Shown one piece after another: positions 1-9,038 of a DNA stretch of 64,000 nucleotides; position 1 is the stretch's first letter, and each line of letters starts with the position of its first letter. This stretch comes from Catellatospora sp. IY07-71. Lineage in GTDB: Bacteria > Actinomycetota > Actinomycetes > Mycobacteriales > Micromonosporaceae. A model generated the notes under the pieces. It did no database searches, was not told the origin of the DNA, and saw only the letters and a list, made by a program, of their open reading frames with translations. The DNA lies in contig NZ_AP023360.1 in assembly GCF_018326265.1 (NCBI RefSeq), positions 2,843,501 through 2,907,500 on the forward strand, in the 5' to 3' direction. Both the position numbers and the translations under genes were made by a program.

Positions 1-415
1 GCCCGTCGGCGGCCAGCGCGCCGAAGCGGCTGGAGATGGTCTGCGTCACCGTGCCGCCGATCGCGGCGTAGCCGGAGCTGTGCGCGTCGAGCGCGTCCAC
101 CAGCCAGCTCCAGCCCACCTGGGGCAGCAGCGGGTCGGTCGCCAGCTCGGGCTCCAGCTCCGCGGTGACGTACGTGACGAGCCGGGTGTCGCCCTCCCAC
201 GCCTCGTGGCCCGCCGGGTCGTGCAGCAGGATGAGCCGCCCGGTGGTGACCTCCTCGCCCCGGCGGAGCACGGTCGCGCCGAGGGCGAACGCGTACGGGG
301 CGAGCCGGCTCGGCGCGGGCACCTCCTCCAGCGCGATCTCGTCCCGGGCCTGGGCGGCACGCAGCGCGGCGACGGCGCGCGTGAACGTCTCGGGGAGTAC
401 GGTCGTCAGCGCCAT
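1..415 (-). CDS. DUF3000 domain protein, 3' part outside window
   Basis: The reading frame starts at an ATG (complement of 413-415) with [11 protein letters not shown] and runs off the left edge, so only about the first 138 residues are visible. It contains the conserved pieces [10 protein letters not shown] and [13 protein letters not shown] that I associate with the DUF3000 family of actinobacteria, which is usually found next to hemE, as here. Its biochemical role is unknown. A TAGGGT box (complement of 422-427) lies 6 bases before the ATG, so the mRNA is probably leaderless. It is divergent from hemE. Confidence 0.85.
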   Translation of the reverse strand, partial: MALTTVLPETFTRAVAALRAAQARDEIALEEVPAPSRLAPYAFALGATVLRRGEEVTTGRLILLHDPAGHEAWEGDTRLVTYVTAELEPELATDPLLPQVGWSWLVDALDAHSSGYAAIGGTVTQTISSRFGALAADG

Positions 416-526
416 AGCCGTACCCTAGGGGTCGCCGGGACCGTTGTCCCGCTTCGGCGCGCCGATAGCTCACATCCGTGCGACCCGTTCGGCGAGCGTT
501 TTCCGTCCGGTGGCACGATGGCCTGG

Positions 527-1588
527 ATGAGCAGCGCAGAGCAGACCAGTCCCGGGAGCCGCCCGACGGCGGGCTCCAACTTCGTCCGAGCGTGCCGCGG
601 CGAGCCGGTCACGCACACGCCAGTGTGGTTCATGCGGCAGGCGGGGCGCTCCCTGCCGGAGTATCGCGAGCTGCGCGCGGGCGTACGCATGCTGGAGTCG
701 TGCCGCCGCCCCGACCTGGTCACCGAGATCACCCTGCAGCCGGTGCGCCGCCACGGCGTGGACGCGGCCATCTTCTTCAGCGACATCATGGTGCCGCTCG
801 ACGCGGCCGGGGTGGACCTGGACATCGTGGCCGGCACCGGCCCCGTGGTCGCCGAGCCGGTCCGGACCATGGCCGACCTGGACCGGGTGCGCCCGCTCGA
901 CCCGTCCGCCGTGTCGTACGTGGACGAGGCGGTGCGGCTGCTGACCGCCGAGCTGGGGGACACCCCGCTGATCGGCTTCGCGGGCGCGCCGTTCACGCTG
1001 GCCAGCTACCTGGTCGAGGGCGGCCCGTCGCGCAACCACACCCAGACCAAGGCGCTGATGTACGGCGACCCGGAGCTGTGGCACGCGCTGCTGGCCCGCC
1101 TGGCCGACATCACGCTGACCTTCCTCAAGGTGCAGATCGCCGCCGGGGTGAGCGCGGTGCAGCTGTTCGACTCCTGGGTCGGCGCGCTCTCCGAGGCCGA
1201 CTACCGCGAGTACGTGCTGCCCCACTCGCGCGCCGTGCTGGAGGGCCTGACCGGCGCGGGCGTGCCGCGCATCCACTTCGGGGTGGGCACCGCGCTGCTG
1301 CTGCCCGCCATGGCCCAGGCCGGCGCGGACGTCGTCGGCGTCGACTGGCGCACCCCGCTGGACCAGGCCGCCAAGCTCGTGCCCGGCCACCCGGTGCAGG
1401 GCAACCTCGATCCGGCGGTGCTGTTCGCGCCGTGGGAGGTCGTCGAGCGCGAGGTGCGCCGCATCCTGGCCGAGGGCCGGACCGCGCCCGGCCACGTGTT
1501 CAACCTCGGCCACGGCGTGCTCCCGGAGACCGATCCCACCGTGCTCACGCGCGTCGTCGAGCTGGTCCACGAGCTCAGCGCCCGATGA
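527..1588 (+). CDS. hemE: Uroporphyrinogen decarboxylase
   Basis: HemE removes four acetate carboxyl groups from uroporphyrinogen III to give coproporphyrinogen III in the cytosol. The 353-residue protein has the family N-terminal signature ([15 protein letters not shown], about residues 33-47), the Asp of [11 protein letters not shown] and the C-terminal [13 protein letters not shown], and has normal family length. I chose the ATG at 527 (MSSAEQ); an in-frame ATG lies 9 bases upstream. A CACGAT box 7 bases before 527 would fit a leaderless start. The stop overlaps the start of the next gene by 4 bases (ATGA), so translation of the heme genes is probably coupled. Confidence 0.96.
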   Translation: MSSAEQTSPGSRPTAGSNFVRACRGEPVTHTPVWFMRQAGRSLPEYRELRAGVRMLESCRRPDLVTEITLQPVRRHGVDAAIFFSDIMVPLDAAGVDLDIVAGTGPVVAEPVRTMADLDRVRPLDPSAVSYVDEAVRLLTAELGDTPLIGFAGAPFTLASYLVEGGPSRNHTQTKALMYGDPELWHALLARLADITLTFLKVQIAAGVSAVQLFDSWVGALSEADYREYVLPHSRAVLEGLTGAGVPRIHFGVGTALLLPAMAQAGADVVGVDWRTPLDQAAKLVPGHPVQGNLDPAVLFAPWEVVEREVRRILAEGRTAPGHVFNLGHGVLPETDPTVLTRVVELVHELSAR

Positions 1589-2982
1589 CCGCGCACACCG
1601 TCGTCGTCGGGGGCGGCATCGCGGGCCTGACCACCGCGCTGCGCCTGGCGGCGGCGGGCCACCGGGTGACCGTGGTGGAGCAGTCCGACCGCCTCGGCGG
1701 CAAGATCAGCACACGGCCCGACGGCGTCGACACCGGAGCCGAGCAGTTCCTGATGCGCGACCCGGCGGGCGGCCCCAGCGGCGCGATGCGCCTGGTCGAC
1801 TCGCTGGGCCTGGCCGAGCGCCTGGTGCACCCCGTGGCGGGCGGTGCCGGGCTGTGGGTACGCGGCGCGCTGCGCCCGATGCCCACCGGCCACGTGATGG
1901 GCGTGCCCGGCCCGCAGACGGCGCTGGACGGCGTCGCCACGCCCGCCGACCACGACACCGACCGCGGCACGCCCGTGCTGGCCCCCGGCGAGGACCGGGC
2001 CGTCGGCGCGGTGGTCCGCGAGCGCCTCGGCGACGAGGTCGTCGACCACCTGGTCGACCCGCTGCTCGGCGGCGTGTACGCGGGCAGCGCCGACGGCCTC
2101 TCCCTGGCCGCGACCATGCCCGCCCTGCACCGGGCGCTCGGCGAGGAGCACACCCTGCGGCAGGCGGTGGCCCGCACCACGGCCGCCAGCCGCGCGCACG
2201 GCTCCGGTGCCCCCGTCTTCGGCACCCTGCGCGGCGGCCTCGGCGGCCTGATCGACGCGGTCGCCGCCGACCTGCGCGCCCGTGGCGTGGAGATCCGCAC
2301 CGGCCTGCCCGTCCGCCGGCTGGAACGCGACGGCACCGGCTGGGCCGTGTACGTCGGCGCGGCCGCCCCCGACGCCCCCGCGAGCGCCCGCGGCCCCCGA
2401 CTGACCTGCGACAACCTCGTGCTGGCCGCCCCCGCCCGCCCCGCGTCCCGGCTGCTGCAGCCGCTCGCGCCGGACGCCGCCGCGCTCGTCGGCGCCCTCG
2501 ACTACGCCAGCATCGGCCTGATCACCCTGGAGCTGGCCGGCGTCGAGCTGCCCGCGCTGAGCGGCTTCCTGGTCCCCGCCGACCAGGGCCTGACCATCAA
2601 GGCCGCCACCTTCTTCAGCACCAAGTGGGCCCACCACGCCCGCCCCGGCGGCGTGCTGCTGCGCACCAGCGTCGGCCGCCACGGCGAGCAGACCGCGCTC
2701 CAGCGCCCCGACGCCGAGCTGGTGGGCGCGGCGCTCGCCGACCTGAGCACGGTGTTGGGCATCCCGCTGCCGACGCCCGCCGCCGCCTCCGTCACCCGCT
2801 GGGGCGGGGGACTGCCGCAGTACGCCCCCGGTCACGTCGACCGGGTCGCCGCCGCGCGTGACCTGCTGAGCGGGCTCCCTCTCGCCCTGGCCGGCGCGGC
2901 GTTCGACGGCGTCGGCATCCCCGCCTGCGTCAACTCGGCCGAGCAGGCCGCCGACCGGATTCTGGAAGGATCAGAGCAATGA
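1585..2982 (+). CDS. hemY: Protoporphyrinogen/coproporphyrinogen III oxidase (HemY/CgoX type)
   Basis: This 465-residue FAD enzyme of the HemG/HemY family oxidises the porphyrinogen ring. The N-terminus [17 protein letters not shown] is a dinucleotide-binding fold (GxGxxG, residues about 7-12) followed by the acidic strand end [11 protein letters not shown]; the C-terminal [17 protein letters not shown] is the second FAD-binding segment. In actinobacteria the enzyme works in the coproporphyrin-dependent pathway, making coproporphyrin III from coproporphyrinogen III. The presence of coproheme decarboxylase as the next gene supports that role. It overlaps hemE by 4 bases and the next gene by 4 bases (ATGA at 2979-2982). 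Confidence 0.94.
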   Translation: MTAHTVVVGGGIAGLTTALRLAAAGHRVTVVEQSDRLGGKISTRPDGVDTGAEQFLMRDPAGGPSGAMRLVDSLGLAERLVHPVAGGAGLWVRGALRPMPTGHVMGVPGPQTALDGVATPADHDTDRGTPVLAPGEDRAVGAVVRERLGDEVVDHLVDPLLGGVYAGSADGLSLAATMPALHRALGEEHTLRQAVARTTAASRAHGSGAPVFGTLRGGLGGLIDAVAADLRARGVEIRTGLPVRRLERDGTGWAVYVGAAAPDAPASARGPRLTCDNLVLAAPARPASRLLQPLAPDAAALVGALDYASIGLITLELAGVELPALSGFLVPADQGLTIKAATFFSTKWAHHARPGGVLLRTSVGRHGEQTALQRPDAELVGAALADLSTVLGIPLPTPAAASVTRWGGGLPQYAPGHVDRVAAARDLLSGLPLALAGAAFDGVGIPACVNSAEQAADRILEGSEQ

Positions 2983-3686
2983 GCGAGCAGGAACAGAGCA
3001 ACGCCGCCCGGCTGCGCGAGCTGAACGACACCATCCGGTACACGATGTGGTCGGTGTTCCGCGCCAAGGCCCCGATGCCGTCGATCCGGTCCGAGGCGGC
3101 GGGCGAGGTCGAGGGCCTGTTCCACCAGCTCGCCGAGAAGGACGTGACGATCCGCGGCGTGTACGACGTGGCCGGCCTGCGCGCCGACGCCGACGTGATG
3201 ATCTGGTGGCACTCCAGCTCCGCCGACGCGCTCCAGGACGCGTACGGCCTGTTCCGGCGTACCGCGTTCGGCAAGTGCCTGACGCCCGTGTGGTCACAGG
3301 CGGCCCTGCACCGCCCTGCCGAGTTCAACAAGAGCCACATCCCGGCGTTCCTGGCCGGCGAGGAGGCCCGCCGCTACGTCTGCGTCTACCCGTTCGTGCG
3401 CTCGTACGAGTGGTACCTGCTGCCCGACGCCGAGCGCCGCGAGATGCTCGCCGAGCACGGGAAGATGGCCCGCGGCTACCCCGACGTCCGCGCCAACACG
3501 GTCGCCTCGTTCGCCCTGGGCGACTACGAGTGGATGCTCGCCTTCGAGGCCGACGAGCTGCACCGCATCGTCGACCTGATGCGCGACCTGCGCGCCTCGA
3601 CGGCCCGCCGCCACGTGCGCGAGGAGGTGCCGTTCTACACCGGCCGCCGCCGCTCGGTCGAGGAGATCGTCTCCTCCCTCCCGTAG
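2979..3686 (+). CDS. chdC: Coproheme decarboxylase, chlorite-dismutase-like
   Basis: The 235-residue protein is a HemQ/ChdC member, which converts coproheme to heme b by two oxidative decarboxylations. Typical segments are [10 protein letters not shown] near the start, [14 protein letters not shown], the [13 protein letters not shown] strand and [20 protein letters not shown], the part that carries the proximal region of the heme pocket. It is the last gene of hemE-hemY-chdC, all joined by 4-base overlaps. Ferrochelatase (hemH) is not in the window and must lie elsewhere. No terminator hairpin is evident before 3720. Confidence 0.94.
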   Translation: MSEQEQSNAARLRELNDTIRYTMWSVFRAKAPMPSIRSEAAGEVEGLFHQLAEKDVTIRGVYDVAGLRADADVMIWWHSSSADALQDAYGLFRRTAFGKCLTPVWSQAALHRPAEFNKSHIPAFLAGEEARRYVCVYPFVRSYEWYLLPDAERREMLAEHGKMARGYPDVRANTVASFALGDYEWMLAFEADELHRIVDLMRDLRASTARRHVREEVPFYTGRRRSVEEIVSSLP

Positions 3687-3720
3687 GAACGCTCCCACGG
3701 TAGGGGTCGCGAGAAATCGA

Positions 3721-3779
3721 ACGCAAACTGTAGGGCATCCCGTGCAACTGATTTGCACGATCGTGCCCTACACTTGCGT
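3721..3779. promoter_or_regulatory. 59-base interrupted dyad over the lacI-type promoter
   Basis: Three pairs of inverted arms share one axis near base 3750: ACGCAA (3721-3726) with TTGCGT (3774-3779), TAGGGCA (3731-3737) with TGCCCTA (3764-3770), and TGCAA (3743-3747) with TTGCA (3753-3757). The 12-base palindrome GCACGATCGTGC (3755-3766) lies on the right side. A TACACT box (3769-3774) 8 bases before the ATG falls inside the dyad. This looks like an autoregulatory operator for the LacI-type gene at 3783; that function is inferred. Confidence 0.55.
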
Positions 3780-3782
3780 ACC

Positions 3783-4802
3783 ATGACGCGCAGACTCGCC
3801 GAAGTGGCGAAGTACGTGGGAGTGAGCACGGCCACCGTGAGCCGCGTGCTCAACGGCCGGCCCGGCATCTCCGAGGCCACCCGCACGGCCGTGCTCACCG
3901 CCCTGGACGTGCTCGGCTACGAGCGCCCGACGAAGCTGCGCGGCGAACGTGCACGTCTGGTCGGCCTCGTGCTGCCCGAGCTGCAGAACCCGATCTTCCC
4001 CGCCTTCGCCGAGGTCGTCGCGGGCGCACTGGCCAAGCGCGGCTTCACCCCCGTGCTCTGCACCCGCACCGCCGACGGCGTCGCCGAGTCCGACTACGTC
4101 GACATGCTCCTGGAGCAGCAGGTCTCCGGCGTCATCTTCGCCGGCGGCAACTACGCCCAGGCCGACGCCGAGCACGAGCACTACCGCCGCCTGCTCGACC
4201 GCGGCCTACCGGCCATCCTGGTCAACGCCGGCATCGAGGACCTCGGCTTTCCCCGCGTCTCCGCCGACGACGCCGTGGCCACCGAACAGGCCTACAACCA
4301 CCTGGCCTCCCTCGGCCACGACCGCATCGGCCTCATCCTCGGCCCCCCCGACCACATGCCCTCCCAGCGCAAACGCCAGGCCTTCCCCGGCCCCGACGAC
4401 CTCGTCGAGCGCACCATCTTCTCCATGGAGGGCGGCCACGCCGCCGCGGCAAGACTGATCGCCCGCGGCGTCACCGGCATCATCTGCGCCAGCGACGTCC
4501 TCGCCCTCGGCGCCGTCCGCGGCGCCCGCCGCCTGGGCCTGTCCGTCCCCGCCGACATCTCCCTCGTCGGCTACGACGACTCAGCGGTGATGACCTGCAC
4601 CGACCCACCCCTGACCACCGTCCGCCAGCCCATCGAGGCCATGGGCCAGGCCGCCGTAGCCCTCCTGGTCAGCGAGATCGCCGGCAACGTGGTCCCCGCC
4701 GACGAACTCCTCTTCGAAACCGAACTCGTAGTCCGCGGCTCCACCGCCGCCGTAACCCCCACCGCCCCCCGCGTCCCCGCCCAGGCCCGCACCGCCGACT
4801 GA
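3783..4802 (+). CDS. LacI-family regulator, paralogue 1 of the alpha-glucan locus
   Basis: The 339-residue protein has an N-terminal LacI helix-turn-helix (RLAEVAKYVGVSTATVSRVL, residues about 4-23), the hinge helix region, and a periplasmic-binding-protein-like sensor domain ending with VGYDDSAVMTCTDPPLTTVRQP, typical of sugar-responsive repressors. It is closely related in sequence to the regulator at 14507, and the two bracket the importer and hydrolase genes, so it probably controls them in response to an alpha-glucoside. Compared with its paralogue it lacks several residues around 195-205 (HMPSQRKRQAF region). I chose ATG 3783, 8 bases after TACACT, over an ATG 30 bases upstream because the latter would place the dyad inside the gene. 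Confidence 0.9.
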   Translation: MTRRLAEVAKYVGVSTATVSRVLNGRPGISEATRTAVLTALDVLGYERPTKLRGERARLVGLVLPELQNPIFPAFAEVVAGALAKRGFTPVLCTRTADGVAESDYVDMLLEQQVSGVIFAGGNYAQADAEHEHYRRLLDRGLPAILVNAGIEDLGFPRVSADDAVATEQAYNHLASLGHDRIGLILGPPDHMPSQRKRQAFPGPDDLVERTIFSMEGGHAAAARLIARGVTGIICASDVLALGAVRGARRLGLSVPADISLVGYDDSAVMTCTDPPLTTVRQPIEAMGQAAVALLVSEIAGNVVPADELLFETELVVRGSTAAVTPTAPRVPAQARTAD

Positions 4803-4836
4803 CCCCACCCCACCCCACCCCACCCCACCCCACCCC
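4801..4836. repeat. Low-complexity CCACC run
   Basis: Five-base units of the type CCACC are repeated about seven times directly after the stop codon of the LacI gene. A similar run is at 33764-33782, also just after a gene end. It is probably slippage-prone; no function can be read from it. Confidence 0.8.
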
Positions 4837-4853
4837 TCCGCCCGCCCCGCCCG

Positions 4854-4934
4854 CTTGATCGTCCAACTTGCCAGGCAAGTGGGTGAAAGCGCGCGCAAGA
4901 TACGCCCAGGTGCCAGGCAAGTCAGACGATCAAG
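4854..4934. repeat. Intergenic inverted-repeat element, single copy here
   Basis: The element is bounded by CTTGATCGTC (4854-4863) and its complement GACGATCAAG (4925-4934). Inside is a 15-base palindrome ACTTGCCAGGCAAGT (4866-4880) and a second partial copy TGCCAGGCAAGT (4911-4922). The architecture recalls the other intergenic palindromes in the window, but the sequence is not shared with them. Confidence 0.6.
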
Positions 4935-4936
4935 TC

Positions 4937-5487
4937 GCCCGCGCCGCCCCCCCCGGCGCCCCGCCGCCGACCAGCTCCCCGCACCGCGTACCCACACAGG
5001 CCCTGTCGCCACCAGCGACGGGGCCTGTCCCATTCCCCGGGACCGCGCCTTCGCGTGGCCCGGTTTGTCCGTTTCAAGCGGCGATGATCGCGACTTCGTG
5101 TCCAAACCTAAGGCCACACCTCACCTTCCGACACGAACTCGCGATCAAGACAGCACCGCCCCACCACCAGCGCCCACCGCGCTGAAACGTTGCGTAAACG
5201 CACCCGCGAACCCCACCCCGCACCCTCCTCGGCGCCGCCCTTCACCACGCACGCCACCGCGGCTGACGCCAGAACGCCACCTTCCCACCACTGACCTGCA
5301 CTTTCATGACACCAGTGCAACGCCTAACCGACGAACGACCGCAAAGACACGACAGCATGCCGAGATGATTGCGAAACCATCTCGACACATCTTCAGTGAG
5401 CCCCGCCACACACATCCCTTGCAGCGCTTACATCACCCCGCCACGCGACAACCGTCCGTCGAAATTTTGCGTAACTATCTTGATACC
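4937..5487. other. Intergenic region between regulator and importer
   Basis: Apart from repeat B1, no gene is supported in this stretch: short open frames have no coding character or ribosome site. It holds two TTGCGTAA-type motifs (5190-5197 and 5468-5475), the same heptamer TTGCGTA that ends the dyad in front of the LacI gene (3774-3780). These may be operator half-sites for the LacI pair. Confidence 0.4.
5086..5146. repeat. Family B palindromic repeat, copy B1
   Basis: Arms of 17 bases (5086-5102 and 5130-5146) pair with a single mismatch; the left arm begins GATCGCGA and both arms contain TCGTGTC/GACACGA. Sequence and size match copies at 20382, 42181 and 63895. Confidence 0.75.
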
Positions 5488-5516
5488 TTGCGGCAATGAG
5501 TCGCCATCGCTACAGT
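5488..5516 (+). promoter_or_regulatory. Promoter of the alpha-glucoside importer operon
   Basis: A -35-like TTGCGG (5488-5493) and a -10-like TACAGT (5511-5516) are separated by exactly 17 bases. The -35 lies within TTGCGGCAA (5488-5496), a short dyad resembling LacI-family half sites, with a second TTGCGTAA copy 20 bases upstream. This predicts a start near 5523 and a roughly 130-base leader before the binding-protein gene. Confidence 0.5.
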
Positions 5517-5651
5517 GACTTCACGTAAGCCTGACCTTGGAAAATGCGAGGCAGGTCACACGGAAGCCAGCGCAACAACACGACGCCGCCGCGGAGACCT
5601 CTCGCCGCGGCTCATGTAGATCAAGAATCCTGTTCCCGAAGGGATGGACAG

Positions 5652-7031
5652 ATGTCCGTACCGCACTTCCGGAGGGTCGCCGCGATCGCGCTCGCGGCCG
5701 GCCTGGGACTGGGCCTCGCGGCCTGCTCCACCAAGGGCGATGACGAGGCCGACGCCGCCGGCAAGACCATCATCACGGTGGACTGCATGCCGGTCGGCGC
5801 GCAGAAGAACCTGCTGCAGGCCTGGAACGACGACGTGAAGGCGTTCGAGGCGGCCAACCCCGACATCAAGATCAAGAGCGTGTCGGTCGGCACCCAGTGC
5901 GCCAACCCGCCGGACTTCACCGCCCGCCTCAACGGCGGCTCGATGACCGACGTGTTCTACGGCTACATGACCGACGTGCAGCAGGTCATCGACTCCGGCC
6001 AGGCGATGGACATCACCGCCTACGCCAACAAGGACAACATCCCCACCTGGGACGACGTCCTGGCGGACGCCAAGAACACGTTCACCAAGGACGGCAAGGT
6101 CTGGGGCATCCCGACCAAGAACTACTCGATGGGCCTGGTCTACAACAAGACCCTGTTCGCCAAGGCCGGGCTGGACCCGAAGAGCCCGCCGAAGACGTGG
6201 GCCGAGGTCCGCGACGCCGCCAAGAAGATCGCGGCGCTCGGTGACGGCGTCGCCGGCTACGGCGAGTACAGCTCGGGCAACACCGGCGGCTGGCACTTCA
6301 CCGCCGAGCTGTTCGCCCAGGGCGGCACCCCGGTGTCGGCCGACGGCAAGAAGGCCGACTTCAACAACGACATGGGCAAGAAGGTCCTGCAGAACCTCAA
6401 GGACATGCGCTACACCGACAACAGCATGGGCTCGCGCCAGCTGCTCGGCTGGGGCGACCTGCTGACGCTGGCCGGTGCCGGCAAGGTCGGCATGTTCGTG
6501 GGCGCGCCGGACGCGACCACCGCGATCGTGACCCAGTTCCAGGGTAAGTACGAGGACTGGGCGATGGGCCCGATGCCCGGCCAGGACGGCCCGGCCAAGG
6601 GCACGCTGGGCGGCGGTGAGGGCTACTTCTTCAAGGCGGGCCTGTCCGAGGACCAGATCAAGGCCGGTCTGAAGTGGCTGGCGTTCGAGAAGCTCACCCC
6701 GGGCAAGGGCCAGTTCGACTACGTCCGCGCCAAGGGCCTGGGCGAGCAGGTGGGTCTCCCGCAGCCGCAGCTGTTCACCCCGGGCAGCGCTTCGCAGAAG
6801 GCCGAGTTCGACCTGCGCAAGGCGAACGGCAACATCGCGCCGGACGACTTCGCCGCCTTCGAGAACAACCCGGTCCCGATCAAGTTCGAGCCGGCCAACG
6901 CGCAGGGCATCTACGCGATCCTCGACAGCGCCATGTCGGCGATCCTGACCAACCCGAACGCGAACGTCGACGCAGAGCTGAAGAAGGCCGAGGAGAAGGT
7001 CAACCAGCTCCTCGCGCAGGCCGCCAAGTAA
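5652..7031 (+). CDS. ABC importer substrate-binding lipoprotein (alpha-glucoside/oligosaccharide type)
   Basis: The 459-residue protein starts with a lipoprotein signal peptide: RR near the N-terminus, a hydrophobic stretch and the lipobox LAAC with the acylated Cys at residue 25. The rest is a family 1 (MalE-like) extracellular solute-binding fold, with motifs such as VYNKTLFAKAGLDPKSPPKTWAEV typical of sugar binders. It would hold an oligosaccharide outside the membrane and pass it to the two permeases that follow. The start at 5652 has GAAGGGA upstream and gives the correct signal peptide; the open frame reaches further upstream but without a ribosome site. Context (GH13, GH87) points to alpha-glucan oligosaccharides. 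Confidence 0.92.
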   Translation: MSVPHFRRVAAIALAAGLGLGLAACSTKGDDEADAAGKTIITVDCMPVGAQKNLLQAWNDDVKAFEAANPDIKIKSVSVGTQCANPPDFTARLNGGSMTDVFYGYMTDVQQVIDSGQAMDITAYANKDNIPTWDDVLADAKNTFTKDGKVWGIPTKNYSMGLVYNKTLFAKAGLDPKSPPKTWAEVRDAAKKIAALGDGVAGYGEYSSGNTGGWHFTAELFAQGGTPVSADGKKADFNNDMGKKVLQNLKDMRYTDNSMGSRQLLGWGDLLTLAGAGKVGMFVGAPDATTAIVTQFQGKYEDWAMGPMPGQDGPAKGTLGGGEGYFFKAGLSEDQIKAGLKWLAFEKLTPGKGQFDYVRAKGLGEQVGLPQPQLFTPGSASQKAEFDLRKANGNIAPDDFAAFENNPVPIKFEPANAQGIYAILDSAMSAILTNPNANVDAELKKAEEKVNQLLAQAAK

Positions 7032-7037
7032 TCAGAC

Positions 7038-7070
7038 GGCGGGGGGCCGGCCCGGCGCCGGCCCCCCGCC
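7038..7070 (+). other. Strong intercistronic hairpin
   Basis: Two 13-base arms (7038-7050 and 7058-7070, GGCGGGGGGCCGG and its complement) pair perfectly around a 7-base loop. It follows the binding-protein gene and has no T run. Such hairpins commonly protect the binding-protein mRNA or damp permease expression, giving more binding protein than permease; that role is inferred. Confidence 0.7.
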
Positions 7071-7114
7071 CTCCGCGCGGACCTGACCTCACCCTTTCCC
7101 TCGGGAGTGAAGAC

Positions 7115-8071
7115 ATGGCGATCGCCACCGTTCCGGGCACCGGCATCGACGTCGGCAGCCAAGCGCCCCAGCCGCCCGCGGATCCACGCCGGGCCCGGCG
7201 CAACCGCCGTATCAAGGACAATCTGACCGGATACGGGTTCCTGGCCGGCGCGGTCATCTGCTTCGCCTTCTTCTCCTGGTACCCGATGATCCGCGGCGTC
7301 GTGATGAGCTTCCAGCGGACCCGGCGCGGCGAAACCACGTGGGTGGGCTGGGACAACTACGACCGCATCATCAACGACCCGAGCTTCTGGATCGCCTGGA
7401 AGAACACCCTGTACTTCACGGTGCTGGCGCTGATCCTCGGCTACGCGGTCCCCTTCTTCCTGGCGGTGCTGCTCAACGAGTTCCGGCACGCCAAGGGTTA
7501 CCTGCGCGTCCTGGTCTACCTCCCGGTGATGCTGCCGCCCGCGTCGGCGCTGTTCCTGTTCAAGTACCTGGCGTACGACCCGAGCGACGCGGGCCTGTTC
7601 AACGCGATGCTGAAGGCGGTGGGCCTGCCCACCTCGCAGTGGATGCAGTCGGCCGACATGACGATGCCGGCCATGGTGCTCGCCTCGACCTGGATGAACA
7701 TGGGCGGCGCGATCCTCATCTACCTGGCCGCGCTGCAGAACATCCCGGGCGAGCTGTACGAGGCGGCCGAGCTGGACGGCGCGGGCATCTGGCGGCGGAT
7801 CACCAACGTGACCATCCCGCAGACCCGGCTGATCCTGTCGCTGATGGCGATGCTCCAGGTCGTCGCGACGATGCAGCTGTTCATCGAGCCGCTGATCCTG
7901 GCCAACGGCGCCGGTACGCAGGACTCGGCCACCTCGGTCGTGTACCTCATCTACCAGCACGGCTTCTTCCAGAACGACCTCAACGGCGCGGCGGCGCTGG
8001 GCGTGATCATGCTCGTGGCGCTGATCGGCTTCTCCGCCGTGTACGCCCGGCTGAACGCGAAACAGGACTAG
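7115..8071 (+). CDS. Sugar ABC transporter permease (MalF-like)
   Basis: The 318-residue inner-membrane protein has about six hydrophobic segments, the first around residues 41-60 (LTGYGFLAGAVICFAFFSW). The cytoplasmic EAA loop is EAAELDGAGIWRRITNVTIP, the contact site for the ATPase. A Pro/Arg-rich cytoplasmic N-terminus of about 40 residues precedes it. It follows the binding protein after a hairpin and is followed after 10 bases by the second permease. GGGAG 10 bases before ATG 7115 supports the start. No ATPase gene follows, as in many actinobacterial sugar importers served by a shared MsiK-type ATPase. Confidence 0.93.
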   Translation: MAIATVPGTGIDVGSQAPQPPADPRRARRNRRIKDNLTGYGFLAGAVICFAFFSWYPMIRGVVMSFQRTRRGETTWVGWDNYDRIINDPSFWIAWKNTLYFTVLALILGYAVPFFLAVLLNEFRHAKGYLRVLVYLPVMLPPASALFLFKYLAYDPSDAGLFNAMLKAVGLPTSQWMQSADMTMPAMVLASTWMNMGGAILIYLAALQNIPGELYEAAELDGAGIWRRITNVTIPQTRLILSLMAMLQVVATMQLFIEPLILANGAGTQDSATSVVYLIYQHGFFQNDLNGAAALGVIMLVALIGFSAVYARLNAKQD

Positions 8072-8081
8072 GGGACGAGTC

Positions 8082-8969
8082 ATGGCGCAGATTTCCGAGA
8101 CCCGGTCACTGATCTCCTTCGCGCAGGTCTCCCGGGGCCGCGGTAAGGCGATCTACTGGGGCCTGCTCATCACCGTGCTGATCGTCTTCACGCTGGTCTT
8201 CATCGGCCCGCTGTACTGGATGGTCACCGGCGCGCTGAAGTCCAGCCCGGAGCTGGCGCAGACGCCGCCGACGCTGTGGCCGAGCGACCCGCAGCCGGCG
8301 AACTACTCCGACGCGTGGGAGCGGCTGGCCCTGGCCAAGCTGCTGTTCAACACGGTCTACTACGCGCTGGGCGCGCTGGCGTTCCAGCTGGTGCTGGACA
8401 CGGCGGCGGCGTACGCGCTGTCGAAGCTGCGGCCCCGGTTCGGCAACATCGTGCTGGGCGCGATGCTGGCCACGCTGATGATCCCGGCCATGGTGCTGAT
8501 CATCCCGCAGTACGTGACCGTGATCGACATGCCGATCCTGGACATCAGCCTGATCGACTCGCCGTTCGCGATCTGGCTGCCCGCGGTGGCCAACGCGTTC
8601 AACATCTTCCTGTTGAAGCGGTTCTTCGACTCGATCCCGGAGGACCTGATGTCGGCGGCGACGATGGACGGCGCGGGGTCGATGCGCATCCTGTGGTCGA
8701 TCATCCTGCCGATCTCGCGGCCGATCCTGGGCGTGGTGTCCATCTTCGCGGTGACCGCGGTCTGGAAGGACTTCCTCTGGCCCGCGCTGGTCATGCCGTC
8801 ACCGGAGACGCGCACCATCAGCGTCGGCATCTACGCCTTCTCCGGCGGCACGCCGCAGAACGTGGTGGTCGCGGCGGCCGTCATCGCCGCCATCCCGACG
8901 ATCATCTTCTTCCTGATCTTCCAGCGGAGCATCATGTCCGGCCTCACCGCCGGCGGCCTCAAGGAGTAG
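8082..8969 (+). CDS. Sugar ABC transporter permease (MalG-like)
   Basis: The 295-residue protein has six predicted membrane segments, beginning with IYWGLLITVLIVFTLVFIGP, and an EAA loop SAATMDGAGSMRILWSIILP. It is the partner of the preceding permease in the importer. The C-terminus SGLTAGGLKE is the usual end of CUT1-family MalG-type permeases, which carry di- and oligosaccharides. The start ATG at 8082 follows the preceding stop by 10 bases. Confidence 0.93.
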   Translation: MAQISETRSLISFAQVSRGRGKAIYWGLLITVLIVFTLVFIGPLYWMVTGALKSSPELAQTPPTLWPSDPQPANYSDAWERLALAKLLFNTVYYALGALAFQLVLDTAAAYALSKLRPRFGNIVLGAMLATLMIPAMVLIIPQYVTVIDMPILDISLIDSPFAIWLPAVANAFNIFLLKRFFDSIPEDLMSAATMDGAGSMRILWSIILPISRPILGVVSIFAVTAVWKDFLWPALVMPSPETRTISVGIYAFSGGTPQNVVVAAAVIAAIPTIIFFLIFQRSIMSGLTAGGLKE

Positions 8970-9038
8970 CGGGCCCGGTCCGCTCCGCTCGTTCCACCTC
9001 CAGTTTCGCGTTCCCGTAAGAGGAAGCAGGTATCTCTC

